A stretch of 64,000 bases of DNA. Origin: Bradyrhizobium iriomotense. Its GTDB lineage: Bacteria; Pseudomonadota; Alphaproteobacteria; Rhizobiales; Xanthobacteraceae. The stretch is from positions 558,001 through 622,000 of the forward strand of contig NZ_JAFCLP010000002.1 in assembly GCF_018129405.1 (NCBI RefSeq). Direction: 5' to 3'. The position numbers were made by a program, and so were the translations under genes. The notes beneath the pieces are model-generated. The model was not told where the DNA came from, did not search any database, and saw only the letters and a list, made by a program, of their open reading frames with translations. Numbering within the stretch: position 1 is the stretch's first letter; every line of letters starts with the position of its first letter. Shown one piece after another: positions 49,048 to 58,481 of the stretch.

Positions 49048-49808
49048 CGGACGATTTTGAAGAAGCGATTCCAGCGCACCGCCCACGGCCAGCGCCAGAA
49101 CATCCAGGCATGTTCGCCTTCGGCGATCGAGAAGAAGATCATCTGGGCGCGACCGATCAAATTCTCCTGCGGCACGTAGCCGACCTGGCCGAGGAATCGG
49201 CTGTCGGTCGAGTTGTCGCGGTTGTCGCCCATCATGAAGAAGTGCCCGGCCGGCACGGTATAGACGTTGGTGTTGTCCATGTAGCCGTTGTCGGCGCAGT
49301 CCAGCGTCTCATAGCTCACGCCGTTCGGCAGCGTCTCCTTCCAGCGCTTCACCCGGGAGATGCCGCCGCCCTCGGAGCCGCACGGATCCTCGCCGACATA
49401 TTCGCTCATGCGCTGCCGCTCGACCGGGGTGTCGTTGATGTAGAGCAGCCCGTCCCGCATCTGGACGCGGTCGCCGGGAAGGCCGATCACGCGCTTGATG
49501 TAATCGGTGGAGTCGTCCTTGGGCAAGCGGAACACGACGATGTCGCCGCGGTTCGGGTCCGAGCCCCAGACCCGCCCCGAGAACAGCGGTGGCGAGAACG
49601 GGATCGAGTAGTGGCTATAGCCGTAGGAATATTTCGAGACGAACAGATAGTCGCCGACCAGCAGCGTCGCCTTCATCGACCCCGAGGGAATGTTGAACGG
49701 CTGGAACAGGAAGGTGCGGATCACGAGCGCGATCAGGAGAGCATGGATCACGACCCGGATCGTTTCGCCGACGCCGCTCTCAGTTTTCGTTCCCGAAGTC
49801 ACGCTCAT
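49044..49808 (-). CDS. lepB: Signal peptidase I
   Basis: LepB cleaves Sec and Tat signal peptides at the periplasmic face. The 254-residue protein has one N-terminal membrane helix (VVIHALLIALVIRTFLFQPF), the catalytic serine in IPSGSMKATLLVGDYL (Ser44), the catalytic lysine in DYIKRVIGLPGDRV (Lys105), and the late FFMMGDNRDNSTDSR motif. The ATG at 49808 is the conserved start; the longer frame adds a basic tail. It overlaps rnc by 4 nt (ATGA). Confidence 0.95.
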   Translation of the reverse strand: MSVTSGTKTESGVGETIRVVIHALLIALVIRTFLFQPFNIPSGSMKATLLVGDYLFVSKYSYGYSHYSIPFSPPLFSGRVWGSDPNRGDIVVFRLPKDDSTDYIKRVIGLPGDRVQMRDGLLYINDTPVERQRMSEYVGEDPCGSEGGGISRVKRWKETLPNGVSYETLDCADNGYMDNTNVYTVPAGHFFMMGDNRDNSTDSRFLGQVGYVPQENLIGRAQMIFFSIAEGEHAWMFWRWPWAVRWNRFFKIVR

Positions 49809-50058
49809 TGCTCTCTCAATTCCAGCCGGCGGGTCACAGAGCGCCCTCCTCCCGCGAACGGCCCATCGCTTCGCGGCGCAAGGAGATTGTCCTGATTCTG
49901 ATAATGAGGGCCAATTCCGGCGTAAAGCCGAATTCACCCAGCCTGGTTTGCGTCGGCGGACTTTTAGACGGTTGTCGGGAGCCACGCAATCAAGGATCGC
50001 ATCAAAACTGCATAAGATATTGATTTTTAATAAGAATTATAAAATGACCCTCGAACGG
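49809..50058 (-). promoter_or_regulatory. AT-rich upstream region of lepB-rnc-era
   Basis: This 250-nt gap separates acpS from lepB on the same strand. An AT-rich island at about 50010-50045 holds a minus-strand TATAAT at 50036-50041, without a good -35. It suggests that lepB-rnc-era has its own promoter. No coding frame is convincing. Confidence 0.4.
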
Positions 50059-50478
50059 TCAGGGCTTCGCCAACGGGACGGCGGAAATGATGACGAAGGC
50101 TTGGGCGAGCGGCCAGTCATCGGTGATCGAAAGGTCGATCCGCGGCTCGAATCCCTCCGGCGTCAGGGCCTGGAGCCGGGCCAGGGCACCGCCGGTGAGC
50201 TGCATGGTCGGCCGTCCCCCCGGCAGGTTGACCACCCCCATGTCGCGCCACCAGACGCCGCGGCGGATACCGGTGCCGAGCGCCTTGGAGCAGGCCTCCT
50301 TGGCGGCGAAGCGCTTGGCATAGGTCGCCACCACCATCTTCTCGTTCTTGGCCCGCCGCTCCGCCTTGGCCCGCTCGGCCGCGGTGAAGATGCGGTCGAG
50401 GAAGCGCTCGCCATGGCGCTCGATCACCTTGGCGACGCGGGTGATGTCGATCAGGTCGGAGCCGATGCCGATGATCAT
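50059..50478 (-). CDS. acpS: Holo-[acyl-carrier-protein] synthase
   Basis: AcpS transfers the 4'-phosphopantetheine arm from CoA to acyl carrier protein. The 139-residue protein has the family motifs [22 protein letters not shown] at the N-terminus and [17 protein letters not shown] with the metal-binding Glu and nearby Lys. Length normal. The ATG overlaps the pdxJ stop by 4 nt. The order pdxJ-acpS-lepB-rnc-era is common in alphaproteobacteria. Confidence 0.95.
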   Translation of the reverse strand: MIIGIGSDLIDITRVAKVIERHGERFLDRIFTAAERAKAERRAKNEKMVVATYAKRFAAKEACSKALGTGIRRGVWWRDMGVVNLPGGRPTMQLTGGALARLQALTPEGFEPRIDLSITDDWPLAQAFVIISAVPLAKP

Positions 50479-51239
50479 GCCCGGCTCCGGCCGCGGTCCA
50501 TCGCCGCCCGCATGCTGCGCACCGTCTCGGCAAGGCCCACGAACAGCGCTTCGCCGATCATGTAGTAGCCGATGTTGAGCTCCATGATCTCAGGCAGCGC
50601 TGCGATCGTCTCCGCCGTGGCGTAGTCGAGCCCGTGGCCGGCATGAACCTCCAGCCCGGCGTCCTTCGCCAGCTTTGCCCCGGCCACGATCCGCTGCCAT
50701 TCGGCCGCGGCCTTGTCGGCGTGGCCGTCGACGACGGCATCGCACCAGGCGCCGGTATGGATCTCGATCACAGGCGCACGCAGCCGCGCCGCCATCTCGA
50801 TCTGCGCGGGGTCCGCGGCGATGAACAGCGAGACGCGGATGCCGGCATCGCTCAATCGCGCGATGTAGGGCGCGAGCGCATTGTGCTGCCCGACCACGTC
50901 TAACCCGCCTTCGGTCGTCACCTCCTGGCGCCGCTCCGGCACCAGGCACACCGCGTGCGGCTTTGTGGCGAGCGAGATGCGCATCATGTCGTCGGTCGCG
51001 GCCATCTCGAAATTGAGCGGCCTGGAGATTTCCGCCTTAAGCCGCGCCATGTCCTCGTCGCGGATGTGCCGGCGATCCTCGCGCAAGTGAGCCGTGATGC
51101 CGTCGGCACCGGCCTCGATGGCCAGCAGCGCGGCGCGCACCGGGTCGGGATGGCGGCCGCCGCGCGCGTTACGCACGGTTGCAACGTGATCGATATTGAC
51201 GCCGAGACGGAGCGGAGTTGCAGGCATTTCAGGACTCAC
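50475..51239 (-). CDS. pdxJ: Pyridoxine 5'-phosphate synthase
   Basis: PdxJ condenses 1-deoxyxylulose 5-phosphate with 3-amino-2-oxopropyl phosphate to give pyridoxine 5'-phosphate. The 254-residue protein has the opening [45 protein letters not shown] and [13 protein letters not shown], and [12 protein letters not shown]-like [15 protein letters not shown] at the end. A second Met at 51227 may be the true start. It overlaps acpS by 4 nt. Confidence 0.95.
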   Translation of the reverse strand: MSPEMPATPLRLGVNIDHVATVRNARGGRHPDPVRAALLAIEAGADGITAHLREDRRHIRDEDMARLKAEISRPLNFEMAATDDMMRISLATKPHAVCLVPERRQEVTTEGGLDVVGQHNALAPYIARLSDAGIRVSLFIAADPAQIEMAARLRAPVIEIHTGAWCDAVVDGHADKAAAEWQRIVAGAKLAKDAGLEVHAGHGLDYATAETIAALPEIMELNIGYYMIGEALFVGLAETVRSMRAAMDRGRSRA

Positions 51240-51272
51240 GAAATCAGAGAGACGGACACATGCGGCATGCGT

Positions 51273-53528
51273 CTATCCATTAACACGTTCGACGCGGGCG
51301 ACGACCGCCTTCGCGCGCAACTGGGCGAGGATCGCGCTCAGGTGCTTGAGATCGTAGACTTCGAGGTCGATCGTCGTCTCGGTGAAATCGGGTGAGCGGC
51401 GCTGCATGCTGATGTTGTCGATGTTGCCGTCGTGCTCGGCGATCACGGTCGCGATCTGCGCCAGCGCGCCGGGCTCGTTGACGTTCTCGACCTTGATGCG
51501 GGCCGGGAAGCGCTGCGGCGCGGTGTCCTCGATGTCCCAGCGCACGTCCAGCCAGCGCTCCGGCTCCTCCTCGAAATCCTTCAGGGCCGGCGCCTGGATC
51601 GGATAGATCGTGATGCCCTCGCCCGGGGTGACGATGCCGACGATGCGGTCGCCGGGCACCGCGCCGCCGTTCGGGGCGAACTTCACCGGCAGGTCGGAAT
51701 TGATGCCGCGGATCGGGATCGCGACCGGGCTGCGCGGCGGCTCGGACGACTTCTCCTTGAGCTTGGCGGCCAGGCCCTTCTTGATGCCGTAGCGGGCGAC
51801 GCGCTCCTCCTTGTAGTCGGGATACATGGCGCGCGCGACGTGGGAGGCCTTGATCTCGCCGCGCCCCACGGCCGCCATGACGTCCTCGATCGAGGTGCGC
51901 GCAAGCCGCGGCAGCGCGCCCTTGAGCTTGTCGTCGGCGTATTCGATCTTGGCACGCTCGAACAGGCGCTCGACGATGCGCCGGCCGAGGCCGACATATT
52001 GGTCGCGCACCGCGGTACGCGTGGCGCGGCGGATCGCGGCGCGCGCCTTGCCGGTGACCGCCAGCGTTTCCCAGGCGGACGGCGGTGCCGACTGCGCCTC
52101 GGAGGTCAGCACCTCGACCTCGTCGCCGTTCTGCAGCTCCGAGGACAGCGGCGAGAACTTGCCGTTGATCTTGCAGCCCACGGCGCTGTTGCCGACGTCG
52201 GTGTGTACGGCATAGGCGAAGTCGATCACGTTGGCATGGCGCGGCAGCGCGATCAGCTTGCCCTTCGGGGTGAAGCAGAACACCTGGTCGTGGAACAGCT
52301 CGAGCTTGGTATGCTCGAGGAATTCCTCGGGATTGGCGCTCTCCGACAGGATGCCGACGGTGTGGCGCAGCCAGGCAAACGCATTGGATTCGCGCTTGAG
52401 GTATTCGGTCGGCGAGCCCGCGTCTTCCTTGTAGAACACGTGCGCGGCGATGCCGCGCTCGGCGATCTGATCCATCTCCTCGGTACGGATCTGCAGCTCG
52501 GCGCGCTGGTTGCCCGGACCGATCACGGTGGTGTGGATCGAGCGGTAGTCGTTCTGCTTCGGCGTCGAGATGTAGTCCTTGAAACGGCCCGGCACGACCG
52601 GCCAGGTGGTGTGAACGATGCCGAGCGCGCGGTAGCACGCCTCGACGTCGTTCACGACGACGCGAAAGCCGAAGATATCAGACAATTGCTCGAAGCCGAC
52701 CGACTTGCGCTCCATCTTGGTCCAGATCGAGAATGGCTTCTTGCGGCGGCCGTAGACCCGCGCCCCCAGGCCCCGGTGGCGCAGATTGTTGGAGAGCTGG
52801 TCCTCGATCTCGCCGATCAGGTTGCGGTTGCGCTCGGCGAGCGCATCGAGCCGCTGCATCACCACCGAATAGGCCTCGGGGTCGAGCGTGCGGAAGGACA
52901 GATCTTCCAGCTCTTCGCGCATTTGCTGCATGCCCATGCGCCCCGCGAGCGGCGCATAGATGTCGAGCGTCTCCTCGGCGATGCGCCGGCGCGATTCTGT
53001 CGGCACGAATTCCAGCGTGCGCATGTTGTGCAGGCGGTCGGCGAGCTTGACCAGCAACACACGGACATCATCGGCAATCGCCAGCAACAATTTGCGCAGG
53101 TTCTCGGCCTGCTTGGCCTCGCGCGACACCAGTTCCAGCCGCTTCAGCTTGGTCAGGCCCTCGACCAGCGCGCCGATCTCGGGCCCAAAGATCTGGTCGA
53201 TCTCGCCGCGCGTCGCTTCGGTGTCCTCGATCGTGTCGTGCAGCAGCGCGGCCACGATGGTGGCATCGTCGAGCTTGAGGTCGGTGAGAATCGCCGCCAC
53301 TTCGAGCGGGTGCGAAAAGTAAGGATCGCCCGAGGCCCGCGTCTGCGAGCCGTGCGCCTTCATGGCGTAGACATAGGCGCGGTTGAGCAGATCTTCGTTG
53401 GTGTTGGGATTGTAGGACCTGACGCGCTCGACGAGGTCATATTGACGCATCATGCGCGCGCGCGGCTTTGCCGGGCGCACCACCGGCGCAGTCGGGGCCA
53501 TTGCAACCGATTCGGTTGCGGCCTGCAT
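51273..53528 (-). CDS. rsh: Bifunctional (p)ppGpp synthetase/hydrolase, RelA/SpoT homologue
   Basis: This stringent-response enzyme makes and degrades (p)ppGpp. The protein is about 751 residues. The N-terminal hydrolase domain has the intact HD site (FSHPLEVAAIL and ALLHDTIEDT). The synthetase domain has FRVVVNDVEACYRALGIVHTTW and DYRSIHTTVIG. A TGS domain (DFAYAVHTDVGNSAVG) and a C-terminal ACT domain (EPGALAQIATVIAEHDGNIDNISM) follow. Alphaproteobacteria normally have this single bifunctional Rsh. Of several starts, ATG 53528 has GGAGAT at suitable spacing; 53558 and 53453 are alternatives. rpoZ lies upstream. Confidence 0.95.
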   Translation of the reverse strand: MQAATESVAMAPTAPVVRPAKPRARMMRQYDLVERVRSYNPNTNEDLLNRAYVYAMKAHGSQTRASGDPYFSHPLEVAAILTDLKLDDATIVAALLHDTIEDTEATRGEIDQIFGPEIGALVEGLTKLKRLELVSREAKQAENLRKLLLAIADDVRVLLVKLADRLHNMRTLEFVPTESRRRIAEETLDIYAPLAGRMGMQQMREELEDLSFRTLDPEAYSVVMQRLDALAERNRNLIGEIEDQLSNNLRHRGLGARVYGRRKKPFSIWTKMERKSVGFEQLSDIFGFRVVVNDVEACYRALGIVHTTWPVVPGRFKDYISTPKQNDYRSIHTTVIGPGNQRAELQIRTEEMDQIAERGIAAHVFYKEDAGSPTEYLKRESNAFAWLRHTVGILSESANPEEFLEHTKLELFHDQVFCFTPKGKLIALPRHANVIDFAYAVHTDVGNSAVGCKINGKFSPLSSELQNGDEVEVLTSEAQSAPPSAWETLAVTGKARAAIRRATRTAVRDQYVGLGRRIVERLFERAKIEYADDKLKGALPRLARTSIEDVMAAVGRGEIKASHVARAMYPDYKEERVARYGIKKGLAAKLKEKSSEPPRSPVAIPIRGINSDLPVKFAPNGGAVPGDRIVGIVTPGEGITIYPIQAPALKDFEEEPERWLDVRWDIEDTAPQRFPARIKVENVNEPGALAQIATVIAEHDGNIDNISMQRRSPDFTETTIDLEVYDLKHLSAILAQLRAKAVVARVERVNG

Positions 53529-53699
53529 CTGCGTTGATCTCCGGCGCCGATATACCATTCCGTCCTGCCTTCAAACGGGCCATGAGCTACCCGTTGTATA
53601 CATCTTAGCGCCGATCGCGCGCGCGTCCGATCAATTCGGTGACAGGTGCGCGGCGCGAACCGGCAACGCTATGGTAACCACGAAAACGCCAACAAAAGC

Positions 53700-53727
53700 A
53701 AAGGCCCGAACAACGGTTCGGGCCTTT
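53700..53727 (-). terminator. Intrinsic terminator downstream of rpoZ
   Basis: A perfect 11-bp stem (AAAGGCCCGAA / TTCGGGCCTTT) with a 6-nt loop lies 38 nt after the rpoZ stop on the minus strand, followed by TTTTG-rich sequence. It separates rpoZ from rsh. Confidence 0.8.
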
Positions 53728-53765
53728 GATATGATCACAAGAAGTCGACGATTGCGACGGGACGA

Positions 53766-54158
53766 TTACTCGTCCTCCTCGGGCTGCTCTTCCGGCGGCG
53801 CGAGGCCTTCGAGGCCCTTCAGGAGCTCCTCTTCGGTCATGCGCTCAACGGCAACTTCGGTATCGTCCGCATCGACGCTGGCGCCGGCGGAACCGATCAG
53901 CGGCACCGTATCCGGCTCGGGCTCATCGACCTCGACGAACTTCTGGAGCGAGTGCACCAGCTCCTCGCGGAGGTCCTCCGGCGAGATGGTCGTGTCGGCA
54001 ATTTCACGCAAAGACACAACAGGGTTCTTGTCGTTATCGCGGTCAACCGTTAGTTGTGAACCTGACGAAATCATGCGGGCGCGGTGGGCGGCCAGCAGGA
54101 CCAGGTCAAACCGGTTGTCGACCTTGTCGATACAATCTTCTACGGTGACGCGAGCCAT
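53766..54158 (-). CDS. rpoZ: RNA polymerase omega subunit
   Basis: Omega stabilises the beta' subunit of RNA polymerase. The 130-residue protein has the omega core [33 protein letters not shown] and [14 protein letters not shown]. The acidic C-terminal tail ([10 protein letters not shown]) is typical of alphaproteobacteria. It lies upstream of rsh, the usual rpoZ-rsh order, but a terminator stands between them. Confidence 0.96.
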   Translation of the reverse strand: MARVTVEDCIDKVDNRFDLVLLAAHRARMISSGSQLTVDRDNDKNPVVSLREIADTTISPEDLREELVHSLQKFVEVDEPEPDTVPLIGSAGASVDADDTEVAVERMTEEELLKGLEGLAPPEEQPEEDE

Positions 54159-54488
54159 GGACTGTCGCTCCGTTGTGGGTGGGACGAAATATGTGGATGA
54201 TTGGGGCTAGTTATAGGGGCCAAGCCAGTTTCGCAAGGCCAATTTGTGATTTGGCCTCGCCAAATGGCTCTGGTACCCCCACATTAGGGCTGGGATGGGT
54301 GATTTCCCGGGCTGCCAGCGAGGGCGGCGCCGGGTGTATGAGAGTCCGCCATAACTATACCTTGATTGCCCCGACTTCTCCGGATTTGCGGATTCGACGG
54401 GTTTAGGCGCCACCTTGGGACTGCGCGACTGGCTGCCGCCGCGCCAACAATAAACGATCAATCACGACACACTACGCGAGCAAACTGA
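54159..54488. other. Divergent intergenic region between rpoZ and the NYN gene
   Basis: The 330-nt region contains no credible coding frame. A CCTCGCCAAATGG segment faces GCCAATTTGTGATTTGGCC, giving an imperfect hairpin around 54236-54268. It should hold the promoters of both genes. No tRNA, tmRNA or known riboswitch pattern was found. Confidence 0.5.
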
Positions 54489-55136
54489 ATGTCACCTTCT
54501 CCTACCAACAAGATCGCGCTCTTCATCGACGGGGCCAATCTCTACGCGACGGCGAAAACCCTGGGCTTCGACATCGACTACAAGCGCCTGCTGAAGGAGT
54601 TTCAGAGCCGCGGGACGCTGCTCCGGGCGTTCTACTACACCGCCATCATCGAGGATCAGGAATACTCCTCGATCCGCCCGCTGATCGACTGGCTGGACTA
54701 CAACGGCTACACCGTCGTCACCAAGGCGACCAAGGAATTCATCGACGCCTCCGGCCGCCGCAAGGTCAAGGGCAACATGGACATCGAGCTGGCCGTGGAC
54801 GCCATGGAGCTCGCCGAGCACATCGACCAGATGGTGCTGTTCTCCGGTGACGGCGACTTCCGCTCCCTGGTCGAGGCCGTCCAGCGCCGCGGCGTGCGGG
54901 TCACCGTGGTCTCCACCATCGCCAGCCAGCCGCCGATGATCGCCGACGAGCTGCGCCGCCAGGCCGACGTCTTCACCGACCTCGTCGAGCTGCAATCCAA
55001 GCTCGGCCGCGACCCGTCCGAACGCCCCGCCCCGCGCGACCGCGGCGAGCGTGGCGAGGGACGCCACCACGCCCCGCAGTTCCTCCAGCGCGCGACCACC
55101 ATGGCGCCGAGGGGCGATGACGACTTCGAGGAGTGA
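54489..55136 (+). CDS. NYN-domain (LabA/DUF88-type) putative nuclease
   Basis: The 215-residue protein has the NYN PIN-like fold. The acidic active-site residues are in IALFIDGANLYATAKTLGFDIDY (first Asp), KGNMDIELAVDAMELAEH (second Asp) and VLFSGDGDFRSLVEAVQRRGVRVTVV (third and fourth Asp). The C-terminal 45 residues are a charged low-complexity tail. LabA-like proteins are probably RNases, but the substrate is unknown in bacteria. It overlaps the next gene by 20 nt. Confidence 0.9.
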   Translation: MSPSPTNKIALFIDGANLYATAKTLGFDIDYKRLLKEFQSRGTLLRAFYYTAIIEDQEYSSIRPLIDWLDYNGYTVVTKATKEFIDASGRRKVKGNMDIELAVDAMELAEHIDQMVLFSGDGDFRSLVEAVQRRGVRVTVVSTIASQPPMIADELRRQADVFTDLVELQSKLGRDPSERPAPRDRGERGEGRHHAPQFLQRATTMAPRGDDDFEE

Positions 55137-55791
55137 GGCGGCACGGTCCAGCCGCCAGCCCCCCACCCTCGTCCCCGATCGTGACTGCCCGTTCTGCCCG
55201 CGCCTGGTCGCCTTTCGCGAGGCGAACCGCGCGCGCGAGCCGCTGTGGCACAACGCCCCGGTCCCGCCCTTCGGCGACATCACGGCACGCCTCCTGATCG
55301 TCGGCCTGGCGCCGGGCATGCAGGGCGCCAACCGCACCGGCCGTCCCTTCACCGGCGACTATGCCGGCGACCTGCTCTACGCCACGCTGCTCGAATACGG
55401 CTTTGCCAAGGGGGCCTATCAGGCGCGGCCTGATGACGGGCTGAAGCTGGTCGACTGCCGCATCGCCAATGCGGTGCATTGCGTGCCGCCGCAAAACAAG
55501 CCGCTGCCGGTCGAGATCAACACCTGCCGCCAGTTCCTCGTCGCGAATCTCGAGACGATGCCGAAGCTGCGCGCCATCGTCGCGCTCGGTCGGATTGCGC
55601 ACGACAGCGTGCTCAAGCCGCTGAAGCTGAAGGCCTCGCAGGCCCCCTTCGGCCATGGCGCGGTGCATCAGGCCGGACCGTTCAAGCTGTACGACAGCTA
55701 TCACTGCTCGCGCTACAACACGAACACCGGCGTGCTGACCGCCGACATGTTCAGGTCGGTGTTCGCGAGGATCAAGGCCGACCTCGATTAG
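55117..55791 (+). CDS. Uracil-DNA glycosylase, family 5 (UdgB-like, [4Fe-4S])
   Basis: This enzyme removes uracil (and sometimes hypoxanthine) from DNA. The 224-residue protein has four Cys arranged for a [4Fe-4S] cluster (CPFC at 24-27, Cys122 in NAVHCVPPQNKP, Cys137 in EINTCRQF). Motif A is GLAPGMQGANRTGRPFTGD and motif B SYHCSRYNTNTGVLT. The lack of an active-site Asp/Asn in motif A (GLAPG) is typical of family 5. The ATG at 55117 follows GAGGGG. Overlap of 20 nt with the NYN gene suggests translational coupling. Confidence 0.9.
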   Translation: MTTSRSEAARSSRQPPTLVPDRDCPFCPRLVAFREANRAREPLWHNAPVPPFGDITARLLIVGLAPGMQGANRTGRPFTGDYAGDLLYATLLEYGFAKGAYQARPDDGLKLVDCRIANAVHCVPPQNKPLPVEINTCRQFLVANLETMPKLRAIVALGRIAHDSVLKPLKLKASQAPFGHGAVHQAGPFKLYDSYHCSRYNTNTGVLTADMFRSVFARIKADLD

Positions 55792-55803
55792 GTCTCGTCC
55801 TGG

Positions 55804-56385
55804 TCAGCCCTTGGCTGGATTGGCCTTCAGCCAGTCCAGGACGTCGCCGGCATTCCGGTCGGGCGGAAACACCGGATAGAACACATGCGTGATGCTGGCA
55901 TCGTCGATGATCAGCGCAAGCCGCTTGATCAGCGTCAGGCCCGCGACTTCCATGGTCGGCAGGTTCAACGCCCGCGTCAGCGCCAGCTTCTCGTCCGACA
56001 GCACGGGGAACGGCAGATGCAGGCGCGAGGCCATCTCGGTCTGGTAGTCATTGCTCTGGGTTGAGAGGCCGAACACGTGGGCGGCGCCTGCAGCCTTCAG
56101 CTCGGCGAACAGATCGCGGAACGCGCAAGTCTGCGGCGTGCAGCCGCGCGCCCCCGGGATCATGTCCCAATCGTCCACCAGCGCGATCTTGCCGGGCTCG
56201 CCGGTGCGCGGATAGGCGAACACCACGGTCCGGCCGCGCAGCGCCGACAGCGTCACCGACCTGTCGTCGGTCGCGAGCAGGCCGATCGGAGGCAGCGTCA
56301 AACCTTTGAGATGCGCGGCACCGCCATCATCGGCGGGTGCCGGAATCTGGCTCCAGTCAACCTCGAGCAGGTTCCGCTGGTTCAT
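55804..56385 (-). CDS. Peroxiredoxin (PrxQ/BCP-like)
   Basis: Peroxiredoxins reduce hydroperoxides through a peroxidatic Cys. The 193-residue protein has the strand-loop YPRTGEPG and the active-site segment GARGCTPQTCAFRD, which matches the GCTxxxC arrangement of PrxQ/BCP with the peroxidatic and resolving Cys five residues apart. The C-terminus carries ALIIDDASITHVFYPVFPPDRNA. It is convergent with the UDG gene (12 nt) and lies 4 nt after smpB in the same direction. Confidence 0.88.
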   Translation of the reverse strand: MNQRNLLEVDWSQIPAPADDGGAAHLKGLTLPPIGLLATDDRSVTLSALRGRTVVFAYPRTGEPGKIALVDDWDMIPGARGCTPQTCAFRDLFAELKAAGAAHVFGLSTQSNDYQTEMASRLHLPFPVLSDEKLALTRALNLPTMEVAGLTLIKRLALIIDDASITHVFYPVFPPDRNAGDVLDWLKANPAKG

Positions 56386-56389
56386 CGCA

Positions 56390-56863
56390 TTATCCCCTCG
56401 CCCGCATCAACCGGCCCTTCTCCCGGCTCCAGTCGCGCTTCTTCTCGCTCTCGCGCTTGTCGTGCAGCTTCTTGCCCTTGGCAACCGCGAGCTGCAATTT
56501 GGCGCGCCCGCGCTCGTTGAAATAGAGCTTGAGCGGGATCAGCGTCATGCCCTCGCGGTCGACCGCGCCCATCAGCTTGTTGATCTGCCGGCGATGCAGC
56601 AGCAGCTTGCGCGGCCGCTTCGGCTCGTGATTGAAGCGGTTGCCCTGGAGATATTCGGGAATGGTGGCGTTGATCAGCCAGATCTCGCCGTCCTTGGAAT
56701 CGGCGTAGGATTCGGCGATCGTGCTCTTGCCGTTGCGGATCGACTTGACCTCGGTGCCGGTCAGCGCAATGCCCGCCTCGATCGTATCTTCGATGGCGTA
56801 GTTGAAGCGGGCCTTGCGGTTTTCCGCCATGACCTTGATCGGACGTTCGTTCTTATCGGCCAT
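56390..56863 (-). CDS. smpB: SsrA-binding protein
   Basis: SmpB binds tmRNA and acts in trans-translation, rescuing stalled ribosomes. The 157-residue protein has the conserved [33 protein letters not shown] and [44 protein letters not shown] motifs, and a basic C-terminal tail ([16 protein letters not shown]). Length normal. tmRNA itself was not found in the window. It lies 67 nt after mscL and is followed by the peroxiredoxin gene. Confidence 0.96.
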   Translation of the reverse strand: MADKNERPIKVMAENRKARFNYAIEDTIEAGIALTGTEVKSIRNGKSTIAESYADSKDGEIWLINATIPEYLQGNRFNHEPKRPRKLLLHRRQINKLMGAVDREGMTLIPLKLYFNERGRAKLQLAVAKGKKLHDKRESEKKRDWSREKGRLMRARG

Positions 56864-56930
56864 GACCTACAAAACCCGGCGGACAAACCTGATGCGCAGC
56901 GATGCTAACAGTTTGGACGAAGCGCGCGCG

Positions 56931-57344
56931 TCACTTCTTGAGGAGATCGCGGATCTCGGTGAGCAGTTCGACCTCGGCCGACGGCTTCGGCGGCTCCGCG
57001 GGCTTGGCCTCCTCCTTGCGCTTCAGCGTGTTCATGGCGCGGATCACCAGGAACAGCACGAAGGCGATGATGATGAAGTTGATCGTCAACGTCAGGAAGC
57101 TGCCGTAAGCGAGCACCGCGCCTTGCTTTTTCGCATCCGCTAAGTTGGTGGCGGTAACCGCCTTCGACAAGGGGATGAAGTAGTTCGAGAAGTCGAGACC
57201 GCCGGTGGCGGCGCCGATGATCGGCATGATGACGTCACCGACCAGCGACGTGACGATGGCGCCGAAGGCCGCACCGATGATGACGCCGACCGCGAGGTCG
57301 ACGACGTTGCCCTTCATCGCGAACTCGCGGAACTCCTTGAGCAT
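56931..57344 (-). CDS. mscL: Large-conductance mechanosensitive channel
   Basis: MscL opens under membrane tension to release solutes during hypo-osmotic shock. The 137-residue protein begins [41 protein letters not shown] (helix 1) and has helix 2 at [22 protein letters not shown]. The ATG at 57344 is chosen because AAAGGGG lies 7 nt upstream; earlier ATGs at 57350 and 57374 are less well placed. It lies between dapA and smpB. Confidence 0.95.
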   Translation of the reverse strand: MLKEFREFAMKGNVVDLAVGVIIGAAFGAIVTSLVGDVIMPIIGAATGGLDFSNYFIPLSKAVTATNLADAKKQGAVLAYGSFLTLTINFIIIAFVLFLVIRAMNTLKRKEEAKPAEPPKPSAEVELLTEIRDLLKK

Positions 57345-57400
57345 CCGCATGCCCCTTTCGTCGACCCCGCCCATGACAAGCTCCCCGAAAGCCTACCGCA

Positions 57401-58291
57401 TCAGTTGATCAGGCCGGCATGCACCATGGCGCTGCGCACCGCAACGCGCGTCGGCTCGGAGACCGGCACCATCGGTAGCCGCAGGGTCTCGTCGAGCTTG
57501 CCGAGCAGCGACATCGCGTACTTGATCGGCGCCGGATTGCTCTCGATGAAGAGGTTGTTGTGCAGCGGCATCAGCTTGTCGTGCAGCCTCAAGGCGGTGG
57601 CATGGTCGCCCTTCTGCCAGGCGGCATGGAACTCGGAGCACAGGCGCGGCGCGACGTTGGAGGTCACCGAGATGCAGCCATGGCCGCCATGGGCCATGTA
57701 GCCGATGATGGTGGCGTCCTCGCCGGAGAGCTGGTTGAAATCCTCGCCCAGCGCCGCGCGCTGCTGCGAGACGCGCACCATGCTGGCGGTGGCGTCCTTG
57801 ACGCCGGCGATGTTCTTCAGCTCCCACAGCCGCTTCATGGTGTCGACCGACATGTCGATCACCGAGCGCGGCGGAATGTTGTAGATGATGATCGGAATCC
57901 CGATCGCATCGTTGATCGCCTTGAAGTGCTGATACATGCCTTCCTGGGTCGGCTTGTTGTAATAGGGCGTCACGATCAGCACAGCGTCCGCGCCAGCCTT
58001 CTCGGCGTGCTGCGAGAGCTCGATCGCCTCCTTGGTCGAATTGGAGCCGGCGCCCGCGATCACGGGCACGCGGCCCTTGGCTTCAGCGATGCACCACTCG
58101 ACGACCTTCTTGTGCTCGTCATGGCTCAGCGTCGGGCTCTCGCCGGTGGTGCCGACCGGGACCAGGCCATTGGTGCCCTCCGAGATCTGCCAGTTCACCA
58201 GGGAGCGGAACGCCGCCTCGTCCAGCGAACCGTTCTTGAACGGCGTGACCAAGGCGGTGAACGAACCCCGGAATTTCGTCTTGGCTGCCAT
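57401..58291 (-). CDS. dapA: 4-hydroxy-tetrahydrodipicolinate synthase
   Basis: DapA condenses pyruvate and aspartate semialdehyde in lysine and diaminopimelate synthesis. The 296-residue protein has [25 protein letters not shown] (Thr48-Thr49), the Tyr137 [10 protein letters not shown] motif, and the Schiff-base Lys165 in [15 protein letters not shown] lies well before the ATG at 58291; the frame to 58336 is ignored. It is divergent from the lytic transglycosylase gene. Confidence 0.96.
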   Translation of the reverse strand: MAAKTKFRGSFTALVTPFKNGSLDEAAFRSLVNWQISEGTNGLVPVGTTGESPTLSHDEHKKVVEWCIAEAKGRVPVIAGAGSNSTKEAIELSQHAEKAGADAVLIVTPYYNKPTQEGMYQHFKAINDAIGIPIIIYNIPPRSVIDMSVDTMKRLWELKNIAGVKDATASMVRVSQQRAALGEDFNQLSGEDATIIGYMAHGGHGCISVTSNVAPRLCSEFHAAWQKGDHATALRLHDKLMPLHNNLFIESNPAPIKYAMSLLGKLDETLRLPMVPVSEPTRVAVRSAMVHAGLIN

Positions 58292-58481
58292 GGACTTCCT
58301 CCGTACGCGGCAATCTTGAGAGCAAGCCCCATACATATCGGGTCTATCCCGCCGGTAAAAGGGCCGCAGCCCGGGGACGCACCGTTTAGGCCGCGATTTT
58401 GCCGCGGTGGTGGTGCAAACCCGCCGGAAGTAAGCGGCTGTTGGTATTTTGTCCGCATATTCAATCAGATTCAGCTAGATC

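Noticed and set aside
54159-54488. Possible tmRNA or small RNA gene, given smpB nearby
   Set aside because: No acceptor-stem, T-arm or tag-peptide pattern could be found in either strand by eye.
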